A DNA stretch of 16,450 bases from an uncultured Collinsella sp. (GCA_902496645.1 CABVBR010000029.1:1-16450), one strand, 5' to 3'. Numbered from the stretch's first letter, positions 8,076 through 14,449 are shown. Translations and numbers: made by a program. The notes: generated from the sequence alone by a model not told the origin.

Positions 8076-8925
8076 GTTTGAGTTCAACAAGGGCAAGATG
8101 GTCCCGTATCCTTCTGGCGCCATCGTTCCCGACCGCGACCTGGGCCAGCGCCCGGCGCTCGAGTGCATCCACTTGGGCATTGAATTTGGCGGCCTTAAGG
8201 CAGTCGACGACTTTAGTCTGACCATCGGTAAGACCGAGATCGCCGGTCTGATCGGTCCCAACGGTGCCGGTAAGACCACGGTCTTCAACCTGCTCACCAA
8301 GGTGTACCAGCCCACGCACGGTACTATCCTGCTCGACGGCGAGGACACCTCGGGCAAGTCGGTCTATCAGGTCAACCGTATGGGTATCGCCCGTACGTTC
8401 CAGAACATTCGCCTGTTCAACACCATGACGGTGGAGGACAACGTTAAGGTCGGCCTGCACAACCAGGAGCGCTACTCTGGTTTTGAGGGCGTGCTGCGTC
8501 TGCCGACGTACTGGAAGCACGAGAAGGCCGCCCACGAGCGCGCCATGGAGCTGCTGTCCATCTTTGATATGGAGCACCTGGCAAACGAGCAGGCCGGCTC
8601 GCTGCCTTACGGCGCCCAGCGTCGTCTGGAGATCGTCCGCGCGCTTGCCACCAACCCCAAACTGCTGCTGCTCGACGAGCCTGCCGCCGGCATGAACCCG
8701 TCCGAGACCGCGGAGCTCATGGAGAACATCGTCAAGATCCGCGACACCTTTGGCATCGCCATCATGCTTATCGAGCATGATATGTCGCTCGTCATGAACA
8801 TCTGCGAGGGCATCTGCGTGCTCAACTTTGGTAAGGTCATCGCCAAGGGCACGGCCGAGGAGATCCAGAACAACGATGCCGTAATTGAGGCATATCTGGG
8901 CAAGCAGGATAAGGGGGAGAACTAA
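8065..8925 (+). CDS. livG: Branched-chain amino acid ABC transporter ATP-binding protein LivG
   Basis: A 286-residue ABC ATPase. ATG at 8065 lies inside the end of livM, with GGAGG 9 bases upstream. Walker A GPNGAGKTT starts at residue 64, the signature LPYGAQRR at 180, Walker B LLLLDEP at 200-206 and the H-loop His238 in IEHD. FQNIRLFNTMTVEDNV and AAGMNPSET are typical of LivG. About 35 residues precede the first ABC strand, where most LivG proteins have under ten; this extension has no recognised motif. It pairs with LivF to drive transport by ATP hydrolysis at the cytoplasmic face. Confidence 0.95.
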   Translation: MPSKFEFNKGKMVPYPSGAIVPDRDLGQRPALECIHLGIEFGGLKAVDDFSLTIGKTEIAGLIGPNGAGKTTVFNLLTKVYQPTHGTILLDGEDTSGKSVYQVNRMGIARTFQNIRLFNTMTVEDNVKVGLHNQERYSGFEGVLRLPTYWKHEKAAHERAMELLSIFDMEHLANEQAGSLPYGAQRRLEIVRALATNPKLLLLDEPAAGMNPSETAELMENIVKIRDTFGIAIMLIEHDMSLVMNICEGICVLNFGKVIAKGTAEEIQNNDAVIEAYLGKQDKGEN

Positions 8926-9639
8926 ATGGCAGAGCCGATGCTTTCCGTCTACAACATCAACGTCTGGTACGGCGCTATCCACGCCATCAAGGACATCTCC
9001 TTTAACGTCAACGAGGGCGAGATCGTGGCCCTGATCGGCGCGAACGGCGCCGGTAAGTCCACGACGCTTAAAACCATCTCGGGCCTGCTGCGTTCCAAGA
9101 CCGGCTCCATCAAGTTTATGGGCGAGGACATTACCCATACGCCTGCCGATAAACTGGTGGGCAAGGGCCTGGCCCAGGTTCCCGAGGGCCGTCGCGCCTT
9201 TTTGCAGATGACGGTCGAGGAGAACCTGGAGATGGGCGCCTACACGCAGCCCAAGTCCACGGTGGCTCCGGGCCTTGAGCGCGTCTACGAGCAGTTCCCG
9301 CGCCTTAAGGAGCGCCGTCGCCAGGTCGCCGGCACCCTTTCGGGCGGCGAACAGCAGATGCTCGTTATGGGGCGCGCCCTTATGAGCAACCCCAAGCTGC
9401 TCATGCTCGATGAGCCTTCCATGGGTCTGGCGCCGATTCTGATTGAGCAGATCTTCCAGATTGTCGAGGACCTGCACAAGGCCGGTACCACGGTGCTTCT
9501 GGTCGAGCAGAACGCCCAGATGGCGCTTTCAATCGCCACGCGCGGCTACGTGCTCGAGACCGGCAAGATCACCATGACCGGCACCGGCCAAGAGCTCCTG
9601 CACGACGACAACGTCCGCAAGGCTTACCTGGGCGGCTAG
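8926..9639 (+). CDS. livF: Branched-chain amino acid ABC transporter ATP-binding protein LivF
   Basis: A 237-residue ABC ATPase, standard for LivF. The ATG abuts the livG stop (TAAATG), with GGGGGAG about 8 bases upstream. Walker A GANGAGKST (38-46), RRAFLQMTVEENLEMGAY, signature LSGGEQQM (138-145), Walker B LLMLDEP (158-164) and VEQN in place of an H-loop EHD, as is usual in LivF. It ends KAYLGG, the common LivF end. This is the last gene of the cluster; the sequence directly after the stop is a short perfect hairpin and then degraded mobile DNA. Confidence 0.95.
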   Translation: MAEPMLSVYNINVWYGAIHAIKDISFNVNEGEIVALIGANGAGKSTTLKTISGLLRSKTGSIKFMGEDITHTPADKLVGKGLAQVPEGRRAFLQMTVEENLEMGAYTQPKSTVAPGLERVYEQFPRLKERRRQVAGTLSGGEQQMLVMGRALMSNPKLLMLDEPSMGLAPILIEQIFQIVEDLHKAGTTVLLVEQNAQMALSIATRGYVLETGKITMTGTGQELLHDDNVRKAYLGG

Positions 9640-9644
9640 GGACT

Positions 9645-9668
9645 TCCGCCGTTCTGCCGAACGGCGGA
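9645..9668. terminator. Perfect hairpin directly after livF (terminator-like, no T-run)
   Basis: TCCGCCGTTC (9645-9654) pairs fully with GAACGGCGGA (9659-9668) over the loop TGCC, 5 bases after the livF stop. The following bases are CCGGCC, not a T-run, so efficient intrinsic termination is unlikely. The original terminator may have been damaged by the adjacent rearrangement. Confidence 0.45.
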
Positions 9669-9693
9669 CCGGCCGACGCTGCGCGGGCGCCCT

Positions 9694-9897
9694 GATCGAC
9701 GTGCCGAAGCTCCTCACCCTTGGGGCTATGCCGCGGTACGAGGCCAGGTGGTCATGGTCCGGGAACCTCGCGATGTCGAATGACACCGCGAGGTTCGCCG
9801 CCGTCCTCGGCGACCTCGACCCCCGAGTGGGCGATCCCCACGCGCTAACGCCTGCAAACAAGGGGATCGCCAAGACGCCGCCGGGCACCTCCGTCAT
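9694..9897 (-). pseudogene. IS110-family transposase C-terminal fragment (remnant)
   Basis: On the minus strand, residues encoded by 9804-9694 read TAANLAVSFDIARFPDHD then HLASYRGIAPRVRSFGTSI. This matches the C-terminal Transposase_20 region of IS110 family transposases, where a helix-hairpin-helix segment is followed by FPDxxxLASYxGIAPRxRxSGxSI. The preceding PGVG-type loop is distorted, the N-terminal DEDD RuvC-like half is absent, and the segment after GTSI does not match. It is therefore a dead fragment of a site-specific transposase. No ends of a complete element are visible. Confidence 0.6.
9830..9871. repeat. Perfect 10-bp inverted repeat within the remnant region
   Basis: GGCGATCCCC (9830-9839) and GGGGATCGCC (9862-9871) are exact reverse complements separated by 22 bases. 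The repeat lies where the transposase fragment stops resembling its family, so it might mark an end or a small insertion. No function is recognised. Confidence 0.5.
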
Positions 9898-9987
9898 AGA
9901 CGTGGAAGTGCGGCCGCGCTGAAGCTCTGCGCGGTGTCTGCTCGCTTATGTGCGCATCACGAAGGAAGACCAGATCGGTGAGCGGGA

Positions 9988-10147
9988 TTGGCCCGAAGTC
10001 GAGAGATTCCCATCAGCCTCTCGTCGGTCGATGACCGGTTCACCACGCAGGAAGAGCGTGACGGAAGGTCTCGCAAAAAGGCTCCGAGCGCGGCGTGCTC
10101 ATGCCCGTCGTGGTGCGCCCGAAGGGGGGGACGGCTGCTACGAGCTC
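9988..10147 (+). pseudogene. ParB-like (ParBc domain) fragment with several frameshifts
   Basis: Three plus-strand frames taken in turn give a recognisable ParB N-terminal domain: SREIPISLSSVDDRF (frame of 9988), VTEGLAKR (10058 on), SERGVLMPVVVRPKGG (10083-10130) and DGCYEL (10130-10147). ParB-type proteins read REIPIxxIxx...F...L.ESI..xGVLxPVVVRPxxxGxYEL. The shifts fall at or near homopolymers (five A at 10075-10079, seven G at 10124-10130). The expected SGHRR motif and all later domains are missing. Such ParB genes occur on plasmids, phages and integrative elements, so this is probably debris of one. Either the gene is dead or the assembly has errors; several shifts plus truncation favour decay. 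Confidence 0.5.
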
Positions 10148-10149
10148 GA

Positions 10150-10413
10150 TCATTTGCGAGGAGAAGACGAACCAGTCGTTGCAGATCCAATATGGATCTC
10201 GCCGACCTCGGCAAGCTGCTCGATGAGTGGAAGCCCTGTCGGGTCGTCTATTTCAACACCACCCAGAATGATGGTGTCATCGCGCAGGTCGATCTGCGTG
10301 TTGAGCACAGCGAGGTTAAAGCCGGAGGCCACAAATCCGATAGCAGCCAGGACGAGCCCCGTGGCAACAAGCCCACCCGCTACGGCAAGGTAAATCCTTT
10401 TTACGCTGGACAT
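10150..10413 (-). pseudogene. Truncated DUF4097-type membrane-anchored protein
   Basis: The gene starts well (ATG at 10413 with AAGGAG 8 bases upstream, 14 bases after the DUF1700 stop) and has one N-terminal membrane helix (residues 7-30). It runs on to a short extracytoplasmic piece ending ...EVGEIHIG near residue 76, then six or seven unrelated residues and a stop. Proteins at this place, after PadR and DUF1700 genes, are normally 250-350 residues with a DUF4097 beta-repeat adhesin-like domain. Here nearly all of it is missing. The break near 10186 coincides with the decayed mobile DNA. A short functional membrane peptide is possible but less likely. Confidence 0.6.
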
Positions 10414-10427
10414 GTTTGCACTCCTTC

Positions 10428-11060
10428 CTATGCCGTGAGCGGCGCCGCTTCGGCGCCCATGCGGCTCTTATTGCCTCGATCTTTCCAGAAGGGCGAAACG
10501 GCTTTCTTCGCCCAAAGGGCAGAGAGGCGCGCGATCTGCTTGGACGCCGTCCAGGCGCCGGCTCCCGTGAGGAGCGCCACACCGATGGAAGCGAATCCCA
10601 TTCCCATCGAGGCCAAAACGTACGGAACATGCCCGATAATGATGCCGTCCACGGCGAACAGGAGCCCTACCAGGCCCGCGCCCCCGAATGCCGCGGCCAC
10701 GATCCACACGCAGAGCGCAAGAACCCAAATACAGATGTAGACTGCAGCGGCAACGGCGACGAACGCGAGCAGCAGCGGAATCCATACCGGAGAGCCCACG
10801 ATGGCGAGCGCCCATAGAAGTGCCGTGCTCTTGCGCTTGGTCCTCGCGATCGCGCGCGGCACGGCGGGCAGTTCGTCGAGCGTTGCCTCGGCGACCTCAC
10901 CGGGCGTGCCCATGGCGGCCACAGCCTCGGCCTCCGTCATGCCGTCCTCCATACGGTCGGCGATGGCCTCCGCGTAGAACTCCTGCGTTTCCTTTACCTG
11001 ATCTGCCGGCAGGCAGGCCAGAAGCTCGCCCAGCCGGTTCAAGAACTCATCGCGCGTCAT
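10428..11060 (-). CDS. DUF1700 / HAAS domain membrane protein
   Basis: A 210-residue protein. Residues 1-65 (MTRDEFLNRLGELLACLPADQ, FYAEAIADRMEDGMTEAEAVAAMGTPGEVA) form the helical HAAS/DUF1700 domain. It is followed by hydrophobic segments at about 80-125 and 130-165 (4 or so membrane helices) and a basic tail. HAAS proteins are encoded next to PadR regulators and act as membrane partners of the target system; biochemical role unknown. The start overlaps the PadR stop by 14 bases, indicating coupling. The next gene (DUF4097 type) is truncated, so this protein may have lost its partner. Confidence 0.85.
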   Translation of the reverse strand: MTRDEFLNRLGELLACLPADQVKETQEFYAEAIADRMEDGMTEAEAVAAMGTPGEVAEATLDELPAVPRAIARTKRKSTALLWALAIVGSPVWIPLLLAFVAVAAAVYICIWVLALCVWIVAAAFGGAGLVGLLFAVDGIIIGHVPYVLASMGMGFASIGVALLTGAGAWTASKQIARLSALWAKKAVSPFWKDRGNKSRMGAEAAPLTA

Positions 11061-11367
11061 GGTGCGCCCCCTCCACGTAACGGTAGATCTCCTGCACGGA
11101 TGGCCATTCGGCGAGGAACTCGGCGATACGCTCGCGCCCGGCGTCCGTGATGCGGTAGTACCTCCGCAGCCGCCCGTTGTGCTCGGCGGAGCGCGCGGTG
11201 ATGCAGCCCGCCTTCTCCAGGCGCTTGAGCAACGGATAGAGCGTGGATTCCGTGAGCCCCATACTCGCGGGCACGTCCTTCACGATCTGATAGCCGTAGG
11301 ATTCCTCGCCCGAGACGGCCGCGAGCACGCAGGCCTCGAGGAAGCCGCGCTTCATCTGTGCCTCCAT
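11047..11367 (-). CDS. PadR-family transcriptional regulator
   Basis: A 106-residue winged-helix regulator of the short PadR type. The ATG at 11367 has AAAGGAGGT with a 7-base gap; the longer frame to 11433 would run through the promoter. Residues 5-75 hold the PadR fold: GFLEACVLAAVSGEESYGYQI, LTESTLYPLLKRLEKAGCI (recognition helix and wing start), RRYYRITDAGRERI. The C-terminal dimerisation helix is short. It probably represses its own operon through the inverted repeat at 11387-11423 and responds to an unknown signal. Downstream partner genes: DUF1700 and truncated DUF4097. Confidence 0.92.
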   Translation of the reverse strand: MEAQMKRGFLEACVLAAVSGEESYGYQIVKDVPASMGLTESTLYPLLKRLEKAGCITARSAEHNGRLRRYYRITDAGRERIAEFLAEWPSVQEIYRYVEGAHHDAR

Positions 11368-11386
11368 CCGCACACCTCCTTTCGTA

Positions 11387-11433
11387 GTATACTGTGTAAC
11401 ACCTACTATATGACACATAGTATATGATGTCAA
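11387..11433 (-). promoter_or_regulatory. PadR operon promoter with overlapping inverted-repeat operator
   Basis: On the minus strand TTGACA (11433-11428), a 17-base spacer and TATAGT (11410-11405) form an almost consensus promoter. An inverted repeat, GTATACTGTGT (11387-11397) with ACACATAGTAT (11413-11423, plus-strand reading), has one arm in the spacer and the other just past the -10. Bound protein would block RNA polymerase. PadR operators are typically such ATAC/ATGT dyads, so autorepression is likely. Confidence 0.8.
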
Positions 11434-11472
11434 CAGTTGTCGTATAGGGAGTCCGGTCTGTCTGTCCCCTGC

Positions 11473-11569
11473 GGGTACTCATTGGGGACGTACTTAAATG
11501 AGTACCCATCGCTCAAGGTGGCACCTGGGGACGTTCCTTATGTGCCGGCACTTTGGGACACTCCTTGTC
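11473..11569. repeat. REP-like palindromic intergenic element
   Basis: Several palindromes are packed together: GGGTACTCATT (11473-11483) with AATGAGTACCC (11497-11507); GGTGGCACC (11517-11525); GTGCCGGCAC (11542-11551). TGGGGACGT occurs twice (11483, 11526), each followed by a CTTA-type segment and ATG, and GGGACACTCC follows at 11555-11564. This is the make-up of REP-like elements mobilised by RAYT/Y1 transposases; GGGGACGTTCC with GTGCC is familiar to me from such repeats in gut bacteria. No transposase is in the window. Confidence 0.55.
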
Positions 11570-11651
11570 AAGGTTTTGTTCCATCGTGCGGGTTGCTATT
11601 TAACGTGCGACAATGCCGTGTGAAAATCGAAATGTCTCCTGGGGGCTATCT

Positions 11652-12329
11652 ATGCTGTACGAGTTTTGTGCCGAGAACTTTGAGCGTGTGCCGGCGGCTA
11701 TCGATGCCGGTGCTAAGCGCATCGAGTTGTGCGATAACCTTGCCGTCGGTGGTACCACGCCCTCGGCCGGCGTTATCAGCACTACGGTCAGCTATGCTCA
11801 CGAGCATGACGCGCGAGCGATGTGCATGATTCGTCCGCGTGGTGGCGACTTTCATTACAACCAGGACGAGCTGCGCATGATGGAGATGGACTTGGGTCTT
11901 GCCGTGAGCGCCGGCGTTGACGGCCTGGTCTTTGGCTGCTGCAAGCCCTGTGCCGGCGGCTGGGCGCTCGACGAGCTCACCCTCGGCGCCCTCGTGATGG
12001 CTACGGGCTGCGCGACCGAGGAGTGCAAGCGCGGGGCCATCGATATCACCTTTCACATGGCCTTTGACCAGCTCTCGCTCGAGGCTCAGCTCGATGCCAT
12101 TGACACACTCGCCGACTGCGGCATCACGCGCATCCTGACGCATGGTGGTGCTGCCGGAACGCCGATCGAGGACAACCTGGAGCACCTGTCGCGTCTTGTC
12201 GAGTATGCGGGCGACCGCCTGACCATTCTTCCCGGTGGCGGCATTTCCACGGCCAATCGCGATACCGTGGCGGCGGCACTGGGCGTCTCCGAACTCCATG
12301 GCACCAAGATCGTGCCGCTGGAGGTATAA
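11652..12329 (+). CDS. cutC: Copper homeostasis protein CutC
   Basis: A 225-residue TIM-barrel protein of the CutC family. The ATG at 11652 has CTGGGGGC about 8 bases upstream; the longer frame to 11613 lacks a site. Diagnostic stretches are RIELCDNLAVGGTTPSAG near the start, MIRPRGGDFHYNQDE, GVDGLVFGC, DITFHMAFD, RILTHGGA and ILPGGGIS. CutC is linked to copper tolerance, but its chemistry is unsettled and copper binding is debated. Followed three bases later by the DUF4931 gene, so the two form an operon. No clear promoter is visible; the REP-like element lies just upstream. Confidence 0.93.
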   Translation: MLYEFCAENFERVPAAIDAGAKRIELCDNLAVGGTTPSAGVISTTVSYAHEHDARAMCMIRPRGGDFHYNQDELRMMEMDLGLAVSAGVDGLVFGCCKPCAGGWALDELTLGALVMATGCATEECKRGAIDITFHMAFDQLSLEAQLDAIDTLADCGITRILTHGGAAGTPIEDNLEHLSRLVEYAGDRLTILPGGGISTANRDTVAAALGVSELHGTKIVPLEV

Positions 12330-12332
12330 CCC

Positions 12333-13130
12333 GTGGCGCTGGTATTTGACGTTCAGCAGGCGAACGGTAAGCCCGACGACAACCGTCGTCCCGGCACCGC
12401 GTGCCCCTTTTGCGATACCGAGGAACTCGCCAATATCATCCGGCGCGACGGTGGCTGCATCTGGCTCGAGAATAAGTTTAAGACCTTGCGGGCCACTCGC
12501 CAGACCGTATTGATTGAGTCGTCCGACCACGACGCCGACCTGGTGACCTATGCGCCGGACGAGCTGCATCATGTTATGCGGTTTGCCCTGGATTGCTGGC
12601 AGCGGATGATTGACTCCCGACAGTATCGCAGCGTTCTCATGTACAAGAACAAGGGCCCACTTTCGGGCGGCAGTCTGGTCCATCCGCACATGCAGATTGT
12701 GGGTTTGGAGCAGGAAGACGGCTATGCTTCGCTGGCTTCCGCCAATTTCGAAGGCATCAATGTCTGGCAACAGGGGAGAATCTCGGTCAATATCTCAGCC
12801 GAACCGATCATGGGGTTCTTTGAGATCAACGTTTCAGCCCCGCAGGGAATCGCCGCCAGCGATGACGCACGAGACCAAGCCGAGGCGGATCTCTTTGCCG
12901 ATGCGATCCAGGTAGCTCTGCGCTATATCCTAAACGAGCACCACGGTGGTCGCGCAGAGTCGTACAACTTGTTCTTCTATCACCTGGGCGGCCGGACCAT
13001 TGCCAAGGCGCTTCCGCGTTGGGTGGTTTCGCCCTACTTTGTCGGCTATCGTTTGGCCCAGGTTAATGCCGAGACCACGCTCGATATCGATGCAGAGCGT
13101 CTGCGTGCGCATCTGGAAACGCTCGTATAG
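12333..13130 (+). CDS. DUF4931 protein, GalT/HIT-like nucleotidyltransferase fold
   Basis: A 265-residue protein starting with GTG at 12333; GGAGG (12320-12324) lies 8 bases upstream inside the end of cutC. CPFC at residues 24-27 can bind zinc, and GGSLVHPHMQIVG carries H117-P-H119-M-Q121, the HxHxQ active-site pattern of galactose-1-phosphate uridylyltransferase and HIT relatives. It is shorter than GalT (about 350) and lacks a second obvious domain. It fits DUF4931, whose substrate is unknown. Nucleotidyl transfer or nucleotide-sugar hydrolysis is inferred from the motif. Neighbour cutC gives no firm hint of its substrate. Confidence 0.8.
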   Translation: MALVFDVQQANGKPDDNRRPGTACPFCDTEELANIIRRDGGCIWLENKFKTLRATRQTVLIESSDHDADLVTYAPDELHHVMRFALDCWQRMIDSRQYRSVLMYKNKGPLSGGSLVHPHMQIVGLEQEDGYASLASANFEGINVWQQGRISVNISAEPIMGFFEINVSAPQGIAASDDARDQAEADLFADAIQVALRYILNEHHGGRAESYNLFFYHLGGRTIAKALPRWVVSPYFVGYRLAQVNAETTLDIDAERLRAHLETLV

Positions 13131-13132
13131 CA

Positions 13133-13162
13133 AGACTAACACCCGCGTAATGCGGACAGTCT
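13133..13162. terminator. Weak two-part hairpin between convergent genes
   Basis: AGACT (13133-13137) pairs with AGTCT (13158-13162), and inside it CCGC (13143-13146) pairs with GCGG (13152-13155) over a 5-nt loop. It lies between the DUF4931 stop and the converging transporter gene and includes two bases of the latter's stop codon. There is no T-run, so termination is only a guess. Confidence 0.3.
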
Positions 13163-14159
13163 AGCGTCCCATGGCGTCGCGGCCGGCCTCGACGCGCTTG
13201 CGCTGGGCGGCGCGCTCCTCGCCGGTCAGTCGCTCAAAGAGATGTCCGATAACCGAGGCGAGCACCTGCTGAAACAGCGTTCCGCACATGACGGGAAACA
13301 CGACCTCGCCGGGAAAATACTGCGTGGCGATGACGGCGCCCGAAGAGATATTGCGCATGCCGCAGGTAAAGCACATGGTGGTCGTCTCGCTATACGGCAG
13401 GTGCAACGCGCGGGCGACCAGAATGCCGACGACAAAGCCGCTGATGGCGAAGGTCAAAATAAAGAGGGCGACTTCCAGGCGCACCGCATTCATGTGCAGC
13501 ACGTACTCGCTCATGGCGGTGGAGTTGGAGGCGATGACACCCATCATCATGAACTTGCAGGCGGGCGAAAGCGCGGGGGAGAGTTTCTCGTGTCCCCATC
13601 CGCGCGTGAACTCGTTGACCACGATGCCGAGCACGGCGGGGATGGCGATCATAAAGGCCATGTTCTGCATCATGCCCGGAACATCGATTGCAACGGTGGC
13701 ACCCAGCAGGAGCTTAAGCGTGAGCGGAATCGTGACGGGCGAGATGACCGAGGACGTCAGGATGATGGTGAGCGCGAGCGGGCCGTTGCCGCCGAACATG
13801 CTAATCCACATAAAGGCGGTGACTGCCACGGGTACGCTGTACTCGAGCACGATGCCGCAGACAAGGTTTGGGTTGGAGCCAAAGAACAACGATCCTGCGG
13901 CATAGGCTGCAAGGGGGATGAGTGCCGCCGAGACGAGCAATGCCGCAATCAGATGCAACGGACGGCGGAACACCTCGGTTACCTGGTGAAAGGTGTTGCT
14001 GAGCGCACCCTGAAACGTCATAAAGGCAAACAAGGTGGGAACGATGGGCTTGAGTACGCCAATCTGTTGGGGAAAGAGCACGCCGAGTGCCACGCAAATC
14101 GGAACGATGACCTGCATGTGCCCCGCGAGAAACTTGCCCAGTCCAACCCATTGCTTCAT
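13161..14159 (-). CDS. Bile acid:sodium symporter (SBF/BASS) family transporter
   Basis: A 332-residue polytopic membrane protein with about nine or ten hydrophobic helices, the usual size for SBF (PF01758) proteins. Typical are PTLFAFMTFQGAL near helix 3, LVCGIVLEYSVPVAVTAFMWISM, and the crossing-helix segment TTTMCFTCGMRNISSGAVIA followed by PGEVVFPVMCGTLFQQVLASVIG. The family includes sodium-coupled bile-acid carriers and also carriers of pantoate, pyruvate or other organic anions, so substrate is open. The start at 14159 has GGGAG 11-12 bases away, a longer gap than usual; no better start is seen. It converges with the cutC operon and diverges from recJ. Confidence 0.88.
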   Translation of the reverse strand: MKQWVGLGKFLAGHMQVIVPICVALGVLFPQQIGVLKPIVPTLFAFMTFQGALSNTFHQVTEVFRRPLHLIAALLVSAALIPLAAYAAGSLFFGSNPNLVCGIVLEYSVPVAVTAFMWISMFGGNGPLALTIILTSSVISPVTIPLTLKLLLGATVAIDVPGMMQNMAFMIAIPAVLGIVVNEFTRGWGHEKLSPALSPACKFMMMGVIASNSTAMSEYVLHMNAVRLEVALFILTFAISGFVVGILVARALHLPYSETTTMCFTCGMRNISSGAVIATQYFPGEVVFPVMCGTLFQQVLASVIGHLFERLTGEERAAQRKRVEAGRDAMGR

Positions 14160-14241
14160 ATGCGCTTGTGACTCCCTTTGCCCGTGAACCCGTTTTGAAT
14201 GGATATGCTAGACGCTCGCATGCGTCCGTGCGTCAGAAACG

Positions 14242-14256
14242 CTCGAATATTTCGAG
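14242..14256. promoter_or_regulatory. Palindrome in the transporter-recJ divergent region
   Basis: CTCGAA-TAT-TTCGAG is a perfect 6+6 dyad in the 224-bp gap (14160-14383) between the divergent genes. It lies 86 bases upstream of the transporter start codon and 66 bases upstream of the recJ-side TATAAT. It resembles an operator half-site pair, but spacing differs from the actinobacterial LexA box. Otherwise the gap shows no gene. Confidence 0.35.
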
Positions 14257-14321
14257 GCTATTACCGGCATCGTTTACCGAAACCGCGGCGTGCTGCGGCG
14301 ATTTGCGTCTGCTCTGCACGG

Positions 14322-14327
14322 TATAAT
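14322..14327 (+). promoter_or_regulatory. Candidate -10 box for recJ
   Basis: A perfect TATAAT at 14322-14327 on the coding strand, 57 bases before the upstream small ORF and 109 before the recJ ATG. The -35 is poor (CGATTT or GATTTG at 16-17 bases), so an activator or a weak promoter is likely. Confidence 0.5.
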
Positions 14328-14383
14328 AAATCCGTTCAACAGATCTGCCTGCCGAAGCGGGCATACACAGAGGACTCATCGCT

Positions 14384-14449
14384 ATGAACCGTGAGAGGTA
14401 TCGCGGCGACCTGCCCCTATCGGGGGTGGGCGCCTATGTCATCGCTTAA
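14384..14449 (+). CDS. 21-codon upstream ORF overlapping the recJ start
   Basis: ATG at 14384 opens a 21-residue frame (begins MNRERYRGDL, ends GAYVIA) that stops with TAA at 14447-14449, 14 bases inside recJ and in another frame. AGAGGA lies 9 bases before its ATG. Its translation would run through the hairpin that covers the recJ ribosome site. It may be a coupling leader rather than a functional peptide. No similarity is recognised; its existence is inferred from start, ribosome site and overlap. Confidence 0.45.
   Translation: MNRERYRGDLPLSGVGAYVIA
14405..14434 (+). promoter_or_regulatory. Hairpin sequestering the recJ ribosome-binding site
   Basis: CCCC (14414-14417) pairs with GGGG (14422-14425) over loop TATC. 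It is extended by CC (14410-14411) with GG (14428-14429) and GGCG (14405-14408) with CGCC (14431-14434). The only purine-rich ribosome site of recJ (GGGGGTGGG, 14422-14430) is in the 3' arm, two bases before the ATG at 14436 begins. Confidence 0.5.

Noticed and set aside
6081..8357. A 758-codon open frame on the minus strand across livH, livM and livG
   Set aside because: Its product is His, Asp, Gly and Gln rich without domains. It is exactly antisense to three well-supported transporter genes, and long antisense frames are expected from GC-rich codon bias.
9988..10740. Plus-strand 250-codon frame across the decayed region and the PadR operon
   Set aside because: Only its first residues match ParB; the rest is antisense to DUF4097 and DUF1700 genes. 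It was treated as a pseudogene fragment instead.
11437..11829. Plus-strand 130-codon frame over the REP-like element and cutC start
   Set aside because: No ribosome site, no domain, and it overlaps cutC in another frame.
14242..14256. LexA/SOS box upstream of recJ
   Set aside because: The dyad CGAA-TAT-TTCG lacks the central C and G and the four-base spacing of the actinobacterial CGAAC-N4-GTTCG box.
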